Positions 14,918-23,020 of a stretch of DNA of 40,258 nt are shown one piece after another. Each line of letters begins with the position of its first letter. Position 1 is the first letter of the stretch. The stretch lies in the NCBI RefSeq assembly GCF_001642695.1, contig NZ_LWCC02000005.1, positions 3,403,168 through 3,443,425 of the forward strand. Reading direction: 5' to 3'. The DNA is from Streptomyces chilikensis (GTDB taxonomy: Bacteria > Actinomycetota > Actinomycetes > Streptomycetales > Streptomycetaceae). The notes under the pieces are model-generated. The model was given only the letters and a program-made list of their open reading frames with translations. It was not told the DNA's origin and searched no databases. Both the position numbers and the translations under genes were made by a program.

Positions 14918-15675
14918 CCGTCGACTTCTCCCGGTTCCCGCTCGCCCCGGGCGACCGTGTCCTGGACCTCGGCTGCGGAGGAGGCCGGCACGCCTTCGAG
15001 TGCTACAAGCGCGGCGCCCAGGTCGTCGCCCTCGACCGCAACGGCGAGGAGATCCGCGAGGTCGCCAAGTGGTTCGCCGCCATGAAGGAGGCCGGCGAGG
15101 CCCCGGCCGGCGCCACCGCCACCGCCATGGAGGGCGACGCGCTCAACCTGCCGTTCCCGGACGCCTCGTTCGACGTCGTCATCATCTCCGAGGTGATGGA
15201 GCACATCCCCGACGACAAGGGCGTCCTCGCCGAGATGGTCCGCGTCCTCAAGCCGGGCGGCCGCATCGCCGTCACCGTCCCGCGGTACGGGCCGGAGAAG
15301 GTCTGCTGGGCGCTCTCCGACGCCTACCACGAGGTCGAGGGCGGCCACATCCGCATCTACAAGGCGCACGAGCTGCTCGCCAGGATGCGCGAGGCCGGCC
15401 TGCGTCCCTACGGCTCCCACCACGCGCACGCGCTGCACTCGCCCTACTGGTGGCTGAAGTGCGCCTTCGGCGTGGACAACGACAAGGCGCTGCCGGTGCG
15501 GGCGTACCACAAGCTGCTGGTCTGGGACATCATGAAGAAGCCGCTGGCCACCCGGGTCGCCGAGCGCGCCCTCAACCCGGTCATGGGCAAGAGCTTCGTG
15601 GCCTACGCGACCAAGCCGCACCTGCCGGCCGTCGCCGCCGGGTCCGCCGGGGCCGCCGGGGCGGACGCGCCGTGA
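14911..15675 (+). CDS. Class I SAM-dependent methyltransferase
   Basis: A 254-residue Methyltransf_11-type enzyme. SAM motif I is RVLDLGCGGGRHAFECYKRG (about 16-35), the acidic strand end is VVALDRNGEEI, and post-I motifs are PFPDASFDVVIISEVMEHIPDD and RVLKPGGRIAVTVPR. The start is the GTG at 14911 inside the end of the glycosyltransferase gene, so the two are translationally coupled; the long open frame upstream is only a shadow. The C-terminal part (HHAHALHSPYWWLKCAFGVDN) resembles the lid of sugar or lipid methyltransferases. It probably modifies the product of its operon partner. Confidence 0.9.
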   Translation: MLTVDFSRFPLAPGDRVLDLGCGGGRHAFECYKRGAQVVALDRNGEEIREVAKWFAAMKEAGEAPAGATATAMEGDALNLPFPDASFDVVIISEVMEHIPDDKGVLAEMVRVLKPGGRIAVTVPRYGPEKVCWALSDAYHEVEGGHIRIYKAHELLARMREAGLRPYGSHHAHALHSPYWWLKCAFGVDNDKALPVRAYHKLLVWDIMKKPLATRVAERALNPVMGKSFVAYATKPHLPAVAAGSAGAAGADAP

Positions 15676-16760
15676 CGACGCCCCGGACCGAGCACCTCGT
15701 CCTTCCAGGGGTGCTCACCGCCGAGCAGGCCGCCGCCACCGTGCGCGGCCTGCTCGCCGTGCAGCGCGAGGACGGCGCCATCCCCTGGTTCCGCGGCCAC
15801 CACCTCGACCCGTGGGACCACACCGAGGCCGCCATGGCCCTCGACGCGGCCGGCGAGCACGAGGCCGCCGAGCGCGCCTACCTGTGGCTCGCCCGGCACC
15901 AGAACGAGGACGGCTCCTGGTACGCCGCCTACGCCGACGGCGCGCACGACGAGGTCACCGACCGGTCCAGGGAGTCCAACTTCGTCGCGTACGCCGCGGT
16001 CGGCGTCTGGCACCACTACCTGTCCACCGGCGACGACACCTTCCTCGACCGGATGTGGCCGGTCGTCCACGCCGCCGTCGAGTTCGTGCTGCGGCTCCAG
16101 CAGCCCGGCGGGCAGATCGGCTGGAAGCGGGAGGACGACGGCACGGCGGTGAACGACGCGCTGCTGACCGGCAGTTCCTCCATCCACCACGCGCTGCGGT
16201 GCGCGCTGGCCGTCGCCGAGCAGCTGGAGGAGCCGCAGCCCGGCTGGGAGCTGGCGGCGGGCGCGCTGCGGCACGCCATCCGGCTGCACCCCGAGCGGTT
16301 CCTCGACAAGAACCGGTACTCCATGGACTGGTACTACCCGGTCCTCGCCGGGGCCATGGAGGGCGCCGAGGCGCGGGCGCGGATCGCCTCCCGCTGGGAC
16401 GAGTTCGTGGTCCCCGGGCTGGGCGTGCGGTGCGTCGTCCCCAACGCGTGGGTCACCGGCGGCGAGTCCTGCGAACTCGCGCTCGCGCTGTGGGCGGCGG
16501 GGGAGTCCGACCGGGCCCTGGAGATCCTCCAGTCCGTGCAGCACCTGCGGGACGAGGAGTCCGGGCTGTACTGGACGGGGCTGGTCTTCGACGACGGCGC
16601 CATATGGCCGCGGGAGCTGACGAGCTGGACGGCGGGATCGCTGCTGCTGGCCGTCGCCGCGCTGGGGGGTCACGAGGCCACCTGCGCGGTCTTCGGCGGT
16701 GACCGCCTCCCCCGCGGCCTCGACCCCGACTGCTGCGACCCCGCCCCCGAACCCGCCTGA
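15672..16760 (+). CDS. Cytoplasmic prenyltransferase-like (alpha/alpha barrel) protein
   Basis: A 362-residue protein with no signal peptide. Helical-hairpin repeats carry the QxEDGxxxW signature (LLAVQREDGAIPWFRG, LARHQNEDGSWYAAY). The conserved acidic and aromatic residues DPWDHTEAAMAL and YSMDWYYPVLAG recall alpha/alpha-barrel glycosidases and glycan-processing enzymes rather than true prenyltransferases. Its GTG overlaps the methyltransferase stop as GTGA. As third member of a glycosyltransferase-methyltransferase operon it is more likely to act on a carbohydrate or polyprenyl-linked sugar than to prenylate proteins. Function is inferred from context only. Confidence 0.8.
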   Translation: MTTPRTEHLVLPGVLTAEQAAATVRGLLAVQREDGAIPWFRGHHLDPWDHTEAAMALDAAGEHEAAERAYLWLARHQNEDGSWYAAYADGAHDEVTDRSRESNFVAYAAVGVWHHYLSTGDDTFLDRMWPVVHAAVEFVLRLQQPGGQIGWKREDDGTAVNDALLTGSSSIHHALRCALAVAEQLEEPQPGWELAAGALRHAIRLHPERFLDKNRYSMDWYYPVLAGAMEGAEARARIASRWDEFVVPGLGVRCVVPNAWVTGGESCELALALWAAGESDRALEILQSVQHLRDEESGLYWTGLVFDDGAIWPRELTSWTAGSLLLAVAALGGHEATCAVFGGDRLPRGLDPDCCDPAPEPA

Positions 16761-16941
16761 CCCCGCCGCCGCACCGGCGGCGCGGTCGTCCGCGGGGGGA
16801 GCGGGGCGCCGGGCGGCGTTCGCCCTGTCCGGCGGGGCCCCGGACGGAGGGCCACCCGGACGGGGGTACAGCGGTCGCCCGGGGGCGGGGGGCGGGTGAC
16901 GCTGCGGGGAGAGAACCGCTCACTTCCCCGGAGGCAGACCC

Positions 16942-17592
16942 ATGCCCGTTTCGATACGCCGTCTCGTCCTGGCCGTGACCCTCTCCTGCGCCCTCGTCGC
17001 CGGCGCGACCGGCTGCGGCGGCGGCGAGCCGGCCGCCTCCTCCCCGCAGGCGGACACGAAGGTGAACCCGCGGGCGAGCGCGCAGGCCCTCGAGGCCCAG
17101 GCGATGGCGCAGATGAGGGCGGAGGCGGACCGGGCCCGGCGGGCGCGCGCCGAACCCACCCCCACCACCTCGGCGGAGAAACAGAAGTTCGCCAAGACCC
17201 GCTTCGTCGTGAACGCCGGCCTCGCCGCGGGCGCCACCTACCAGTGGATCGTCAAGCCGTTCCGCGCCGGCAAGTTCAAGAAGGGCGCCGACGGCCGCCG
17301 CGTCTCCCTGGTCAAGGCCGGCCTCGCCGGCGTCTTCGCGTACAACCGCCTCAAGGCGGCGATCGACAACGCCAAGGGCGACCCCACGCTCGCGAAGGCC
17401 GTCGCCCCGCTCGAGGAGGGCATCGAGAAGATGAAGGACCTGCCCAAGCAGCTCCGCAGCGGCGACAACACCGACACCATCGTCGGCAACTTCGACAGCA
17501 TCATCAACGACGTCAAGGAAGCCGGGAAGTCCGCCGGCGCCGAGGTCACGGACAAGGTGCCGTCGGCCGGACAGCTCCAGGGCGCGCCGTAA
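16942..17592 (+). CDS. Predicted lipoprotein, function unknown
   Basis: A 216-residue secreted protein with a basic start, a hydrophobic signal helix and a lipobox-like GATGC ending at about Cys28, so it is probably anchored to the outer face of the membrane. After a disordered Ala/Arg-rich segment (to about residue 75) comes a helical domain (KFAKTRFVVNAGLAAGATYQWIV, SLVKAGLAGVFAYNRLKAAI) with amphipathic helices and a final AlaGly-rich helix. I do not recognise a family with confidence. ATG at 16942 has a GGAGG site (CCGGAGGCAG) at correct spacing. A perfect terminator follows. Confidence 0.75.
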   Translation: MPVSIRRLVLAVTLSCALVAGATGCGGGEPAASSPQADTKVNPRASAQALEAQAMAQMRAEADRARRARAEPTPTTSAEKQKFAKTRFVVNAGLAAGATYQWIVKPFRAGKFKKGADGRRVSLVKAGLAGVFAYNRLKAAIDNAKGDPTLAKAVAPLEEGIEKMKDLPKQLRSGDNTDTIVGNFDSIINDVKEAGKSAGAEVTDKVPSAGQLQGAP

Positions 17593-17625
17593 CGGGACCC
17601 CGTGACCCGCGCACGGCACGACGAA

Positions 17626-17649
17626 GGCCCCCGCCCGACGGCGGGGGCC
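17626..17649. terminator. Perfect bidirectional terminator hairpin
   Basis: GGCCCCCGCC and GGCGGGGGCC form a perfect 10-bp stem with a CGAC loop, placed between two convergent genes. No T-run, as usual for this GC content. Confidence 0.8.
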
Positions 17650-17675
17650 CTGCCACGAGTTGACGCGAGCCGTCG

Positions 17676-18443
17676 TCAGCCCCGCTGGATGCCCGAGGCG
17701 TCCTGCAGCAGACCACGACGCCCGTCCTGGGTCTGCGCGATGAGACCCGGACCCCGCTGGTCGACCGCCAGGTACCAGACGCCCGGCGCCAGTTCGGCGA
17801 TCTGCGTCGGCGAACCGTCCTCCGCGTACAGCGCCCGCGGCGCCGGCACCGCGAACCAGAACGGCGAGAACTCCGGCCCCGCCTGCTGCTGCGCGGGGGG
17901 CTGCGCGCCGCCCTGCTGCGGCTGGCCGCCGTAGGACTGCTGCGGCTGCTGCGCCCCCGGGTAGCCGTACCCGGCCGGCGGCTGCGCCCCGTAGGGCTGC
18001 GGCGCCGCCGGACGCGGCGAGGCGTTGATCAGCGGCGCCTTCAGCGCGCCCACCAAATTCCCGGCGACCGCCGCGCCGGCCAGCAGCAGCGCCGCGATGA
18101 ACCCGAGGACCAGACCCGCGCCGGCGCTGCCGTCGGAGTCCAGCAGCTGCCACAGCAGGTACCAGAAGGCGAAGACCGTGAAGGCCGCGCCGACGGTGCC
18201 GAGGTCGTGCCCGGCCACCTTGCGGGCCTGGGGCAGGCACCGGTTGACGACGATCAGGGCCGCGCCGATCACGCCGCCCATGAAGACGCCCAGGGCGAGG
18301 GGCAGGTGGCCCCAGGCGGAGGGGGACTCGAAGCCGTAGTCGTTGGTCCCGAGGTCGGCGATGTCGAGGAACGACGCGATGAACAGCAGCAGCGCTGCTC
18401 CGATCACCACGCCGTCGCCCCGAGTGAGGGAGCGGATGTTCAC
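17676..18443 (-). CDS. DUF5336-type four-helix membrane protein with Pro/Gln/Tyr-rich linker
   Basis: A 255-residue protein. Residues 10-140 contain four hydrophobic helices (starting VVIGAALLLFIASFLDIADLG). Residues about 145-195 are a Pro/Gln/Gly/Tyr-rich disordered linker. The last 60 residues form a small soluble domain (APGVWYLAVDQRGPGLIAQTQDGRRGLLQD). The layout resembles the actinobacterial DUF5336 membrane proteins, though the last domain is less familiar. The ATG at 18443 is the natural start before the first conserved charged residues. It converges on the lipoprotein gene across a shared terminator. Function unknown. Confidence 0.8.
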   Translation of the reverse strand: MNIRSLTRGDGVVIGAALLLFIASFLDIADLGTNDYGFESPSAWGHLPLALGVFMGGVIGAALIVVNRCLPQARKVAGHDLGTVGAAFTVFAFWYLLWQLLDSDGSAGAGLVLGFIAALLLAGAAVAGNLVGALKAPLINASPRPAAPQPYGAQPPAGYGYPGAQQPQQSYGGQPQQGGAQPPAQQQAGPEFSPFWFAVPAPRALYAEDGSPTQIAELAPGVWYLAVDQRGPGLIAQTQDGRRGLLQDASGIQRG

Positions 18444-18562
18444 TACAAGTCCTTCGTCGTCTCGTGTCGTCGTGTCGTGCCGGGCTCTGCCGCGGGATGG
18501 ACCCTATCGTCCGCACCGCCGCCGCGGGCACCCGGTGGTGCCGGTCCACGCACGCCCGACGC

Positions 18563-19522
18563 TCATCCGCGCAGGAAACCCACGATTCCGCCGGAAATGC
18601 CCTGCGCGGCCTTCTGCCGCCACGCGGCGCTGGTCAGCAGCGCGGCGTCCTTGCCGTTCCGCATGTTGCCGCACTCGATGAACACTTTGGGGACCTTCGA
18701 CAGATTGAGACCGCCCAGATCCTCCCGCGTGACCAGCCCGGTGCCGTCGCCCACGTAGTCGGAGGGCGCGCTGCCGGTGGCCCGCACGAAGTTGCCCGCG
18801 ATGCGTTCCCCGAGCTCGCGGGAGGGCCCGACGATCCCCCGGGTGTCCGCGCCGCCCTGGGTGACCGTCCCGGGCAGGATCACGTGGAAGCCGCGGTTGC
18901 CGGCCGCGGAGCCGTCGGCGTGCACCGACACCACGGCGTCCGCCTTCGCCTCGTTGCCGATCCGCGCCCGCTCGTCGATGCAGGGACCCCACGGACGGTC
19001 GCCGTCCTGGGTCAACCTCACGGTGGCGCCCTGCTGTTCGAGCAGCGCGCGCAGCCGGCGCGACACGTCCAGGGTGAACTTCGCCTCCGCGTAACCGGCG
19101 TCGGTGGAGGTGCCGGTGGTGTCGCACTCCTTGGCGCCGTTCCCGATCCGCACGGTGCGGTTGATCTCCGCGGTGTGCGCCGCGTTCCCGGTGTTGTGGC
19201 CCGGGTCGATCACCACGACCTTGCCGCTCAGCGGACCCCGCTTCGCGGGAGGCCGGGCGGTGGACGAGGCCGGCGGGGAGGAAGTGCCGGAGACGGAGGG
19301 CGATCCGGACGCCGCGCCCGGCGAACCGCCGGGCGTCGCACGCGCGTCGGGCGATCCGGAGGCGGCGGCGGGAGCGGCGCCGTCCCCGTCGCCGCCCACC
19401 GCCCGCTGGACCGCCACCCCCGCGGCGGCCAGCGCCACCACCAGGGCGGCGATCAGCGCGCGGCGGCCCCGGCGGGAGGGCGGCGACGGACGGGGATCGA
19501 ATTCCGGGCCTTCGTACGACAC
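18563..19522 (-). CDS. N-acetylmuramoyl-L-alanine amidase (Amidase_3), membrane-anchored
   Basis: A 319-residue peptidoglycan hydrolase that cuts the bond between N-acetylmuramic acid and L-alanine. A basic start and one membrane helix (about residues 22-42) put the enzyme outside the cell. A Ser/Pro/Ala-rich linker follows to about residue 95. The Amidase_3 domain has its zinc ligands: His in VVIDPGHNTG, Glu in GYAEAKFTL, His in VVSVHADGS; the catalytic Glu is in VFIECGNM. These are all present, so it should be active. It belongs to the AmiC/CwlV family used in cell separation and wall turnover. Confidence 0.93.
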   Translation of the reverse strand: MSYEGPEFDPRPSPPSRRGRRALIAALVVALAAAGVAVQRAVGGDGDGAAPAAASGSPDARATPGGSPGAASGSPSVSGTSSPPASSTARPPAKRGPLSGKVVVIDPGHNTGNAAHTAEINRTVRIGNGAKECDTTGTSTDAGYAEAKFTLDVSRRLRALLEQQGATVRLTQDGDRPWGPCIDERARIGNEAKADAVVSVHADGSAAGNRGFHVILPGTVTQGGADTRGIVGPSRELGERIAGNFVRATGSAPSDYVGDGTGLVTREDLGGLNLSKVPKVFIECGNMRNGKDAALLTSAAWRQKAAQGISGGIVGFLRG

Positions 19523-19557
19523 GGGGCGAGCCTAGCCGGGTGCGCCCGGACGGACCC

Positions 19558-20214
19558 TCAGACGCCCGTACCGGTCCGCCGCAGCACCCGCAGGGTGCCG
19601 GTCGCCGAGACCTCCGTGAACGCCCCGGACGCCAGGGCCCGCAGGTACACGCGGTAGGGGGCCTGGCCGGTGAACTCGTCGAGCTTCACCGGGAAGACGT
19701 CGTGGATCACCAGCAGCCCGCCCTCGGCCACGTGCGGCGCCCAGCCCTCGTAGTCGGCGTTCGCGTGCTCGTCGGTGTGCCCGCCGTCCACGAAGACCAT
19801 GCCCAGCGGCGATCCCCACACCGCCGCCACCTGCGGCGACCGGCCGACCAGCGCCACCACGTGCTCCTCCAGCCCGGCCCGGTACAGGGTGCGGCGGAAG
19901 GCCGGCAGGGTGTCCATCAGCCCGGTCTCCGGGTCCACCGTCCCGGGGTCGTGGTAGTCCCAGCCGGGCTGCTGCTCCTCGCTGCCCCGGTGGTGGTCCA
20001 CGGTGAGCGCGACGACCCCGGCCCGGCGGGCGGCGTCCGCCAGCAGGATCGTGGAACGCCCGCAGTAGGTGCCCACCTCCAGCAGCGGCAGGCCCAGGCG
20101 GGCCGCCTCGACGGCGGCCCCGTACAGGGCGAGGCCCTCGTCGGCGGGCATGAAGCCCTTGGCGGCCTCGAACGCCGCCAGGACCTCGGGGGCGGGTTCG
20201 GCGGACGCGGACAT
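19558..20214 (-). CDS. Class I SAM-dependent methyltransferase (Methyltransf_24/CmcI-like)
   Basis: A 218-residue enzyme with SAM motif I LPLLEVGTYCGRSTILLADAA (about 43-63), an acidic strand end in ALTVDHHRG, and the block GMVFVDGGHTDEHANADYEGW that matches the metal-dependent CmcI/Methyltransf_24 O-methyltransferase pattern. The last strand is GGLLVIHDVFP. ATG at 20214 is preceded by GAGGCC. Substrate unknown. It lies in the same direction as the amidase with 35 bases between stop and start, so they may be co-transcribed, though they share no obvious pathway. Confidence 0.87.
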   Translation of the reverse strand: MSASAEPAPEVLAAFEAAKGFMPADEGLALYGAAVEAARLGLPLLEVGTYCGRSTILLADAARRAGVVALTVDHHRGSEEQQPGWDYHDPGTVDPETGLMDTLPAFRRTLYRAGLEEHVVALVGRSPQVAAVWGSPLGMVFVDGGHTDEHANADYEGWAPHVAEGGLLVIHDVFPVKLDEFTGQAPYRVYLRALASGAFTEVSATGTLRVLRRTGTGV

Positions 20215-20326
20215 GGGGCCTCCTCGGGAGCGGTGCGTGCGGTGCGCGGTGGGCGCGGTGGTGCGCGCCCATGCTGCCGTACGGCGTGCGCCGTCGGCCG
20301 AGGGGGTCGGGGCCGCCCGCCCGCGG

Positions 20327-20779
20327 TCAGCCCTGTTCGCGGCGCAGGGCGGCGGCGAGGGCCGGGTCGACCACCGTCTCGCCGGTGAGCACCCGGCGGA
20401 CGGCCGAGGCCAGTTCGCCGGCCGGGCCGTCCTTGACGAGGAACCCCGCCGCGCCCGCGGCCAGCGCGCGGCGCAGGTACTCGGGACGGCCCGCCGTGGC
20501 CAGGACCAGCACCCGGCAGTCGGGCGCCTGGGCGGTCAGCTCGGCGGTCACCTCCAGCCCGTCGCGGCCGGGCAGACCGACGTCCAGCAGGGCCACGTCG
20601 GGGCGGTGGGTGAGGACCGCCCGCACCACCTCGTCGCCGGACGAGGCGCGCGCCACGACCTTCAGGTCCGGTTCCAGCTCCAGCAGCAGGGCCAGTCCGC
20701 CCCGCGCGGCGCGGCCGTCCTCGGCGAGGAGGAGCCGGACGGACCGGGCGGGCCGGTGATCCCGGGGCATCTCGTTCAC
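20327..20779 (-). CDS. Receiver-only response regulator, apparently lacking its LuxR HTH
   Basis: A 150-residue protein that is nearly all CheY-like receiver domain. The acidic pair is E20-D21, the phosphoacceptor is D66 (ALLDVGLPG), the switch Thr is T95 and the conserved Lys is K116 (FLVKDG). The sequence then follows the NarL/DesR linker (SAVRRVLTGETVVDPALAAAL) and stops exactly where a LuxR-type helix-turn-helix would normally begin. No HTH-coding sequence follows in the 110 bases before the next gene. It is therefore either a natural stand-alone receiver or a decayed NarL-family regulator. No histidine kinase lies beside it. Confidence 0.8.
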   Translation of the reverse strand: MNEMPRDHRPARSVRLLLAEDGRAARGGLALLLELEPDLKVVARASSGDEVVRAVLTHRPDVALLDVGLPGRDGLEVTAELTAQAPDCRVLVLATAGRPEYLRRALAAGAAGFLVKDGPAGELASAVRRVLTGETVVDPALAAALRREQG

Positions 20780-20843
20780 GGCCCCAGCGTAGGGGCGGCG
20801 GCGGTCCGCCGGACGGGTGAGCGCGTCCGCCGGACGGGTGGAG

Positions 20844-21269
20844 TCAGCGGGTGGTCCCCGGCCCCGCCCCGCGCAGCAGCCGGACGGTCCGCGGGAACGG
20901 GCCGCGTTCCGCCCACTCCAGGGGCGTGAGTCCGGTGCCGCCGTCCTCGCGCAGCGCGGCGTCCGCGCCGTGGGCCAGCAGCACGCGGACCGCGTCCTCG
21001 TGGCCCCAGCAGGCGGCCGCGCACAGCGGGGTGCCCTCCGCGCCCTGTCCGGCGCTCTCCAGGTCGGGCAGGGCTCCCGCCTCCAGCAGCCGCCGCGCCA
21101 CCGCGGCGGCGCCCTGCACCGAGGCGGCGTACAGCGCCGTCGTCCCTTCGGTGTCCCGCCCGTTCGGGTCGGCCCCGGCGCGCAGCAGCGCGGCGACCCG
21201 CGCCTCCTCCTCCCCGCGCGCCGCCCGGACGAGGGCGCGGGCGAGCTTCTTGCTCCTCCGTCGGTTCAC
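20844..21269 (-). CDS. Ankyrin-repeat protein
   Basis: A 141-residue cytoplasmic protein with about three ankyrin repeats. The typical helix and hairpin pieces are visible: VAALLRAGADPNGRDTEGTTALYAAS, VARRLLEAGALPDLES and GTPLCAAACWGHEDAVRVLLAHGADAAL. The ATG at 21269 gives a basic lead-in (MNRRRSKKLARAL). Such small ankyrin proteins mediate protein binding; no partner is evident. It is transcribed in the same direction as the beta-rich protein upstream and the receiver protein downstream. Confidence 0.85.
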   Translation of the reverse strand: MNRRRSKKLARALVRAARGEEEARVAALLRAGADPNGRDTEGTTALYAASVQGAAAVARRLLEAGALPDLESAGQGAEGTPLCAAACWGHEDAVRVLLAHGADAALREDGGTGLTPLEWAERGPFPRTVRLLRGAGPGTTR

Positions 21270-21305
21270 GGACCGCAGGGTAGGGCAGCGGCGGGCCGGG
21301 ACGGG

Positions 21306-22526
21306 TCAGCCCGCCGCGCCCACCGCGAGCGGGGAGTCCCGGAGGGGGACCGGGCGGACCGGGGAGGGGCCGGCCGGGGCGGGTTCCCCGGCCGGCGGCC
21401 CCTCCACCACCGCCAGCCCGCACGGGTCCTCCCGCGTCGCGTACGGCAGCCGCAGCACGCCCGCCCTGCTCCACAGCCCCGCCCCCGTCAGCCACCCCGC
21501 CGGCGCGGCCACGTGCCACACCCGGCGGCCGGAGGGCCGCCACAGCCCGATCCAGCTGCCGCCGACGCCGTCCACCCGCAGCGCCACCGCGCACGCCTCC
21601 GGCGTCAGCACCTGCCCCGGCTGGATCGCGAACGGCGTCATCACGCACTCCGCGGGCCGCAGGCCCTCCGGGAAGCGCACCGGCAGCGACGACCCCAGCA
21701 CGCCCCAGCCGAGCCGGTGCAGGCCCGGGGACGGCGCGTCCGAGCGGATCAGCAGCAGTCCGCTGTCCGGGTCGGCCATCACCAGCCGGTCGTCGCTCTC
21801 CGCCGAGATCTGCAGCAGCAAGGACACCTCGCAGCCGCGCTCCAGGTCCACCACCACGGTCTTGGTGCGGCCGTCCGCCTCACGGTCCAGGGCGAGCATC
21901 CGGCCCTCGTGGTCCAGCCAGACGCCGCCGGAGCAGCGGCCCCGGATCTCCCCGAGGTGCTCCGGGCCGCACGGGCCGCCCGCCACCAGCCACACCGCCG
22001 TGGACCCCCCGGGGCTCACCGCCACCGCGAACGCGCGCCGGCCGCCGGGCGCGGGCGGCAGGAGCCGCAGCGTCTCGCCGTCCGGGCACTCCACCGAGCC
22101 GGCGATCAGCTCACCGGTGCCGGGGCCGGTGGGGTAGAGCAGGGAGAACACGTGCCGCGTGCCCGCCGTGCGGTGGATCAGCACCCGGCCGTCGCCCATC
22201 GGCTGGACCTCGGCGTCCGGCTCCTCGGGCTGGTTCCCGGGCAGCGGCACCACGTACGGCTCGGGCCCCCCGAGGGCCCACCGCTCGGGCAGCCAGGACT
22301 CGCCGTCCGCGGCGAGGGTCAGCCGGGCCGCGTACGTGCCGTCCCGGGTGAGGACGCAGTCCGGCGCGGGCGACGGCACGTACGCGGCGGCGGGCCGCGG
22401 CGGGACCGCCTCGCGGACCCACCGGGCGGCGGCGCGCGGAGACGTTTCCCCGGTGAAGGGCGCGGGGGCGGCGGGGCGGGGGGCCGCCTCCGCGCTCCTC
22501 AGCGCCACGGGACGCATCCCGCGCAC
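21306..22526 (-). CDS. Conserved beta-rich (propeller-like) protein; N-terminus may lie in another frame
   Basis: A 406-residue protein with about seven beta-rich blocks, for example VLTRDGTYAARLTLAADG, VVVDLERGCEVSLLLQISAESDDRLVMADPDSGLLLI and WIGLWRPSGRRVWHVAAP, consistent with a beta-propeller. No membrane helix or signal peptide is visible. The ATG at 22526 has no recognisable ribosome site. A separate frame that overlaps it by 28 bases (22499-22843) starts with a strong site, so the true protein may begin at 22843 with a frameshift, or the two frames are coupled. No known enzymatic motif. Function unknown. Confidence 0.7.
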   Translation of the reverse strand: MRGMRPVALRSAEAAPRPAAPAPFTGETSPRAAARWVREAVPPRPAAAYVPSPAPDCVLTRDGTYAARLTLAADGESWLPERWALGGPEPYVVPLPGNQPEEPDAEVQPMGDGRVLIHRTAGTRHVFSLLYPTGPGTGELIAGSVECPDGETLRLLPPAPGGRRAFAVAVSPGGSTAVWLVAGGPCGPEHLGEIRGRCSGGVWLDHEGRMLALDREADGRTKTVVVDLERGCEVSLLLQISAESDDRLVMADPDSGLLLIRSDAPSPGLHRLGWGVLGSSLPVRFPEGLRPAECVMTPFAIQPGQVLTPEACAVALRVDGVGGSWIGLWRPSGRRVWHVAAPAGWLTGAGLWSRAGVLRLPYATREDPCGLAVVEGPPAGEPAPAGPSPVRPVPLRDSPLAVGAAG

Positions 22527-22843
22527 GGGACCCGCGGCCCCCGCCCGGGTGCCCGCGCGCCCGGCGGCCCCGGCGCGTCCTCCGGGGGCGGAACCGCTCG
22601 CACCCCCTGCGCGCCCCCGGGCGCAGGGACCGCGCCCGGACTCGCCGCTCCCGGTGCGGCGGGGGCCACCGCCAGTACGTAGGGCGGCGGCGCGGCCGGG
22701 ACCGGAGCCCCGGCCGTCCCGCTTTCCGGCACCCCCCGGGCGCCCGCGTCCGTACTGGTCACGTCGGTTCTCGTCACGTCGTCGTCCGCCGAGGCCCTCG
22801 GTTCGGCCTCGGCGGAAAGCCCGGGTGAGGCACAGGCTGTCAT
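22499..22843 (-). CDS. Pro/Ala-rich disordered N-terminal segment or separate small protein
   Basis: A 114-residue frame starting MTACASPGLSAEAEPRAS after a strong GGAGGTGA ribosome site at correct spacing. It is rich in Pro, Ala and Gly and looks disordered (PPPYVLAVAPAAPGAASPGAV). It ends inside the start of the beta-rich protein. Two readings are possible: a distinct small protein coupled to the next gene, or the real N-terminus of that gene separated by a frameshift in the extreme GC tract (22520-22640). I favour the second because the downstream ATG has no ribosome site, but it is not proven. Confidence 0.5.
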   Translation of the reverse strand: MTACASPGLSAEAEPRASADDDVTRTDVTSTDAGARGVPESGTAGAPVPAAPPPYVLAVAPAAPGAASPGAVPAPGGAQGVRAVPPPEDAPGPPGARAPGRGPRVPCAGCVPWR

Positions 22844-22866
22844 CCTCGGGTCACCTCCAGTGACGA

Positions 22867-22876
22867 AACCTAGGTT
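22867..22876. promoter_or_regulatory. Perfect palindrome AACCTAGGTT in divergent promoter region
   Basis: A 10-bp perfect inverted repeat, strikingly AT-rich for this DNA, lies 24 bases before the ATG at 22843 and upstream of the divergent Nif3-like gene. Likely operator or promoter element; no regulator is identified. Confidence 0.35.
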
Positions 22877-23020
22877 CGTACGCGCGGCCGGATGAGCCCC
22901 CTGCCCCCGCTTCACCCGTACGTGTGGCCGTCCCGTCGTTCCCCCGCCCCGCCGCACGCCCGTGTGCTGCTCCGCCGCCGGTGGGGCCGGGCCCGCCGGC
23001 GGCCAGGTAGCCTTGCCCCC

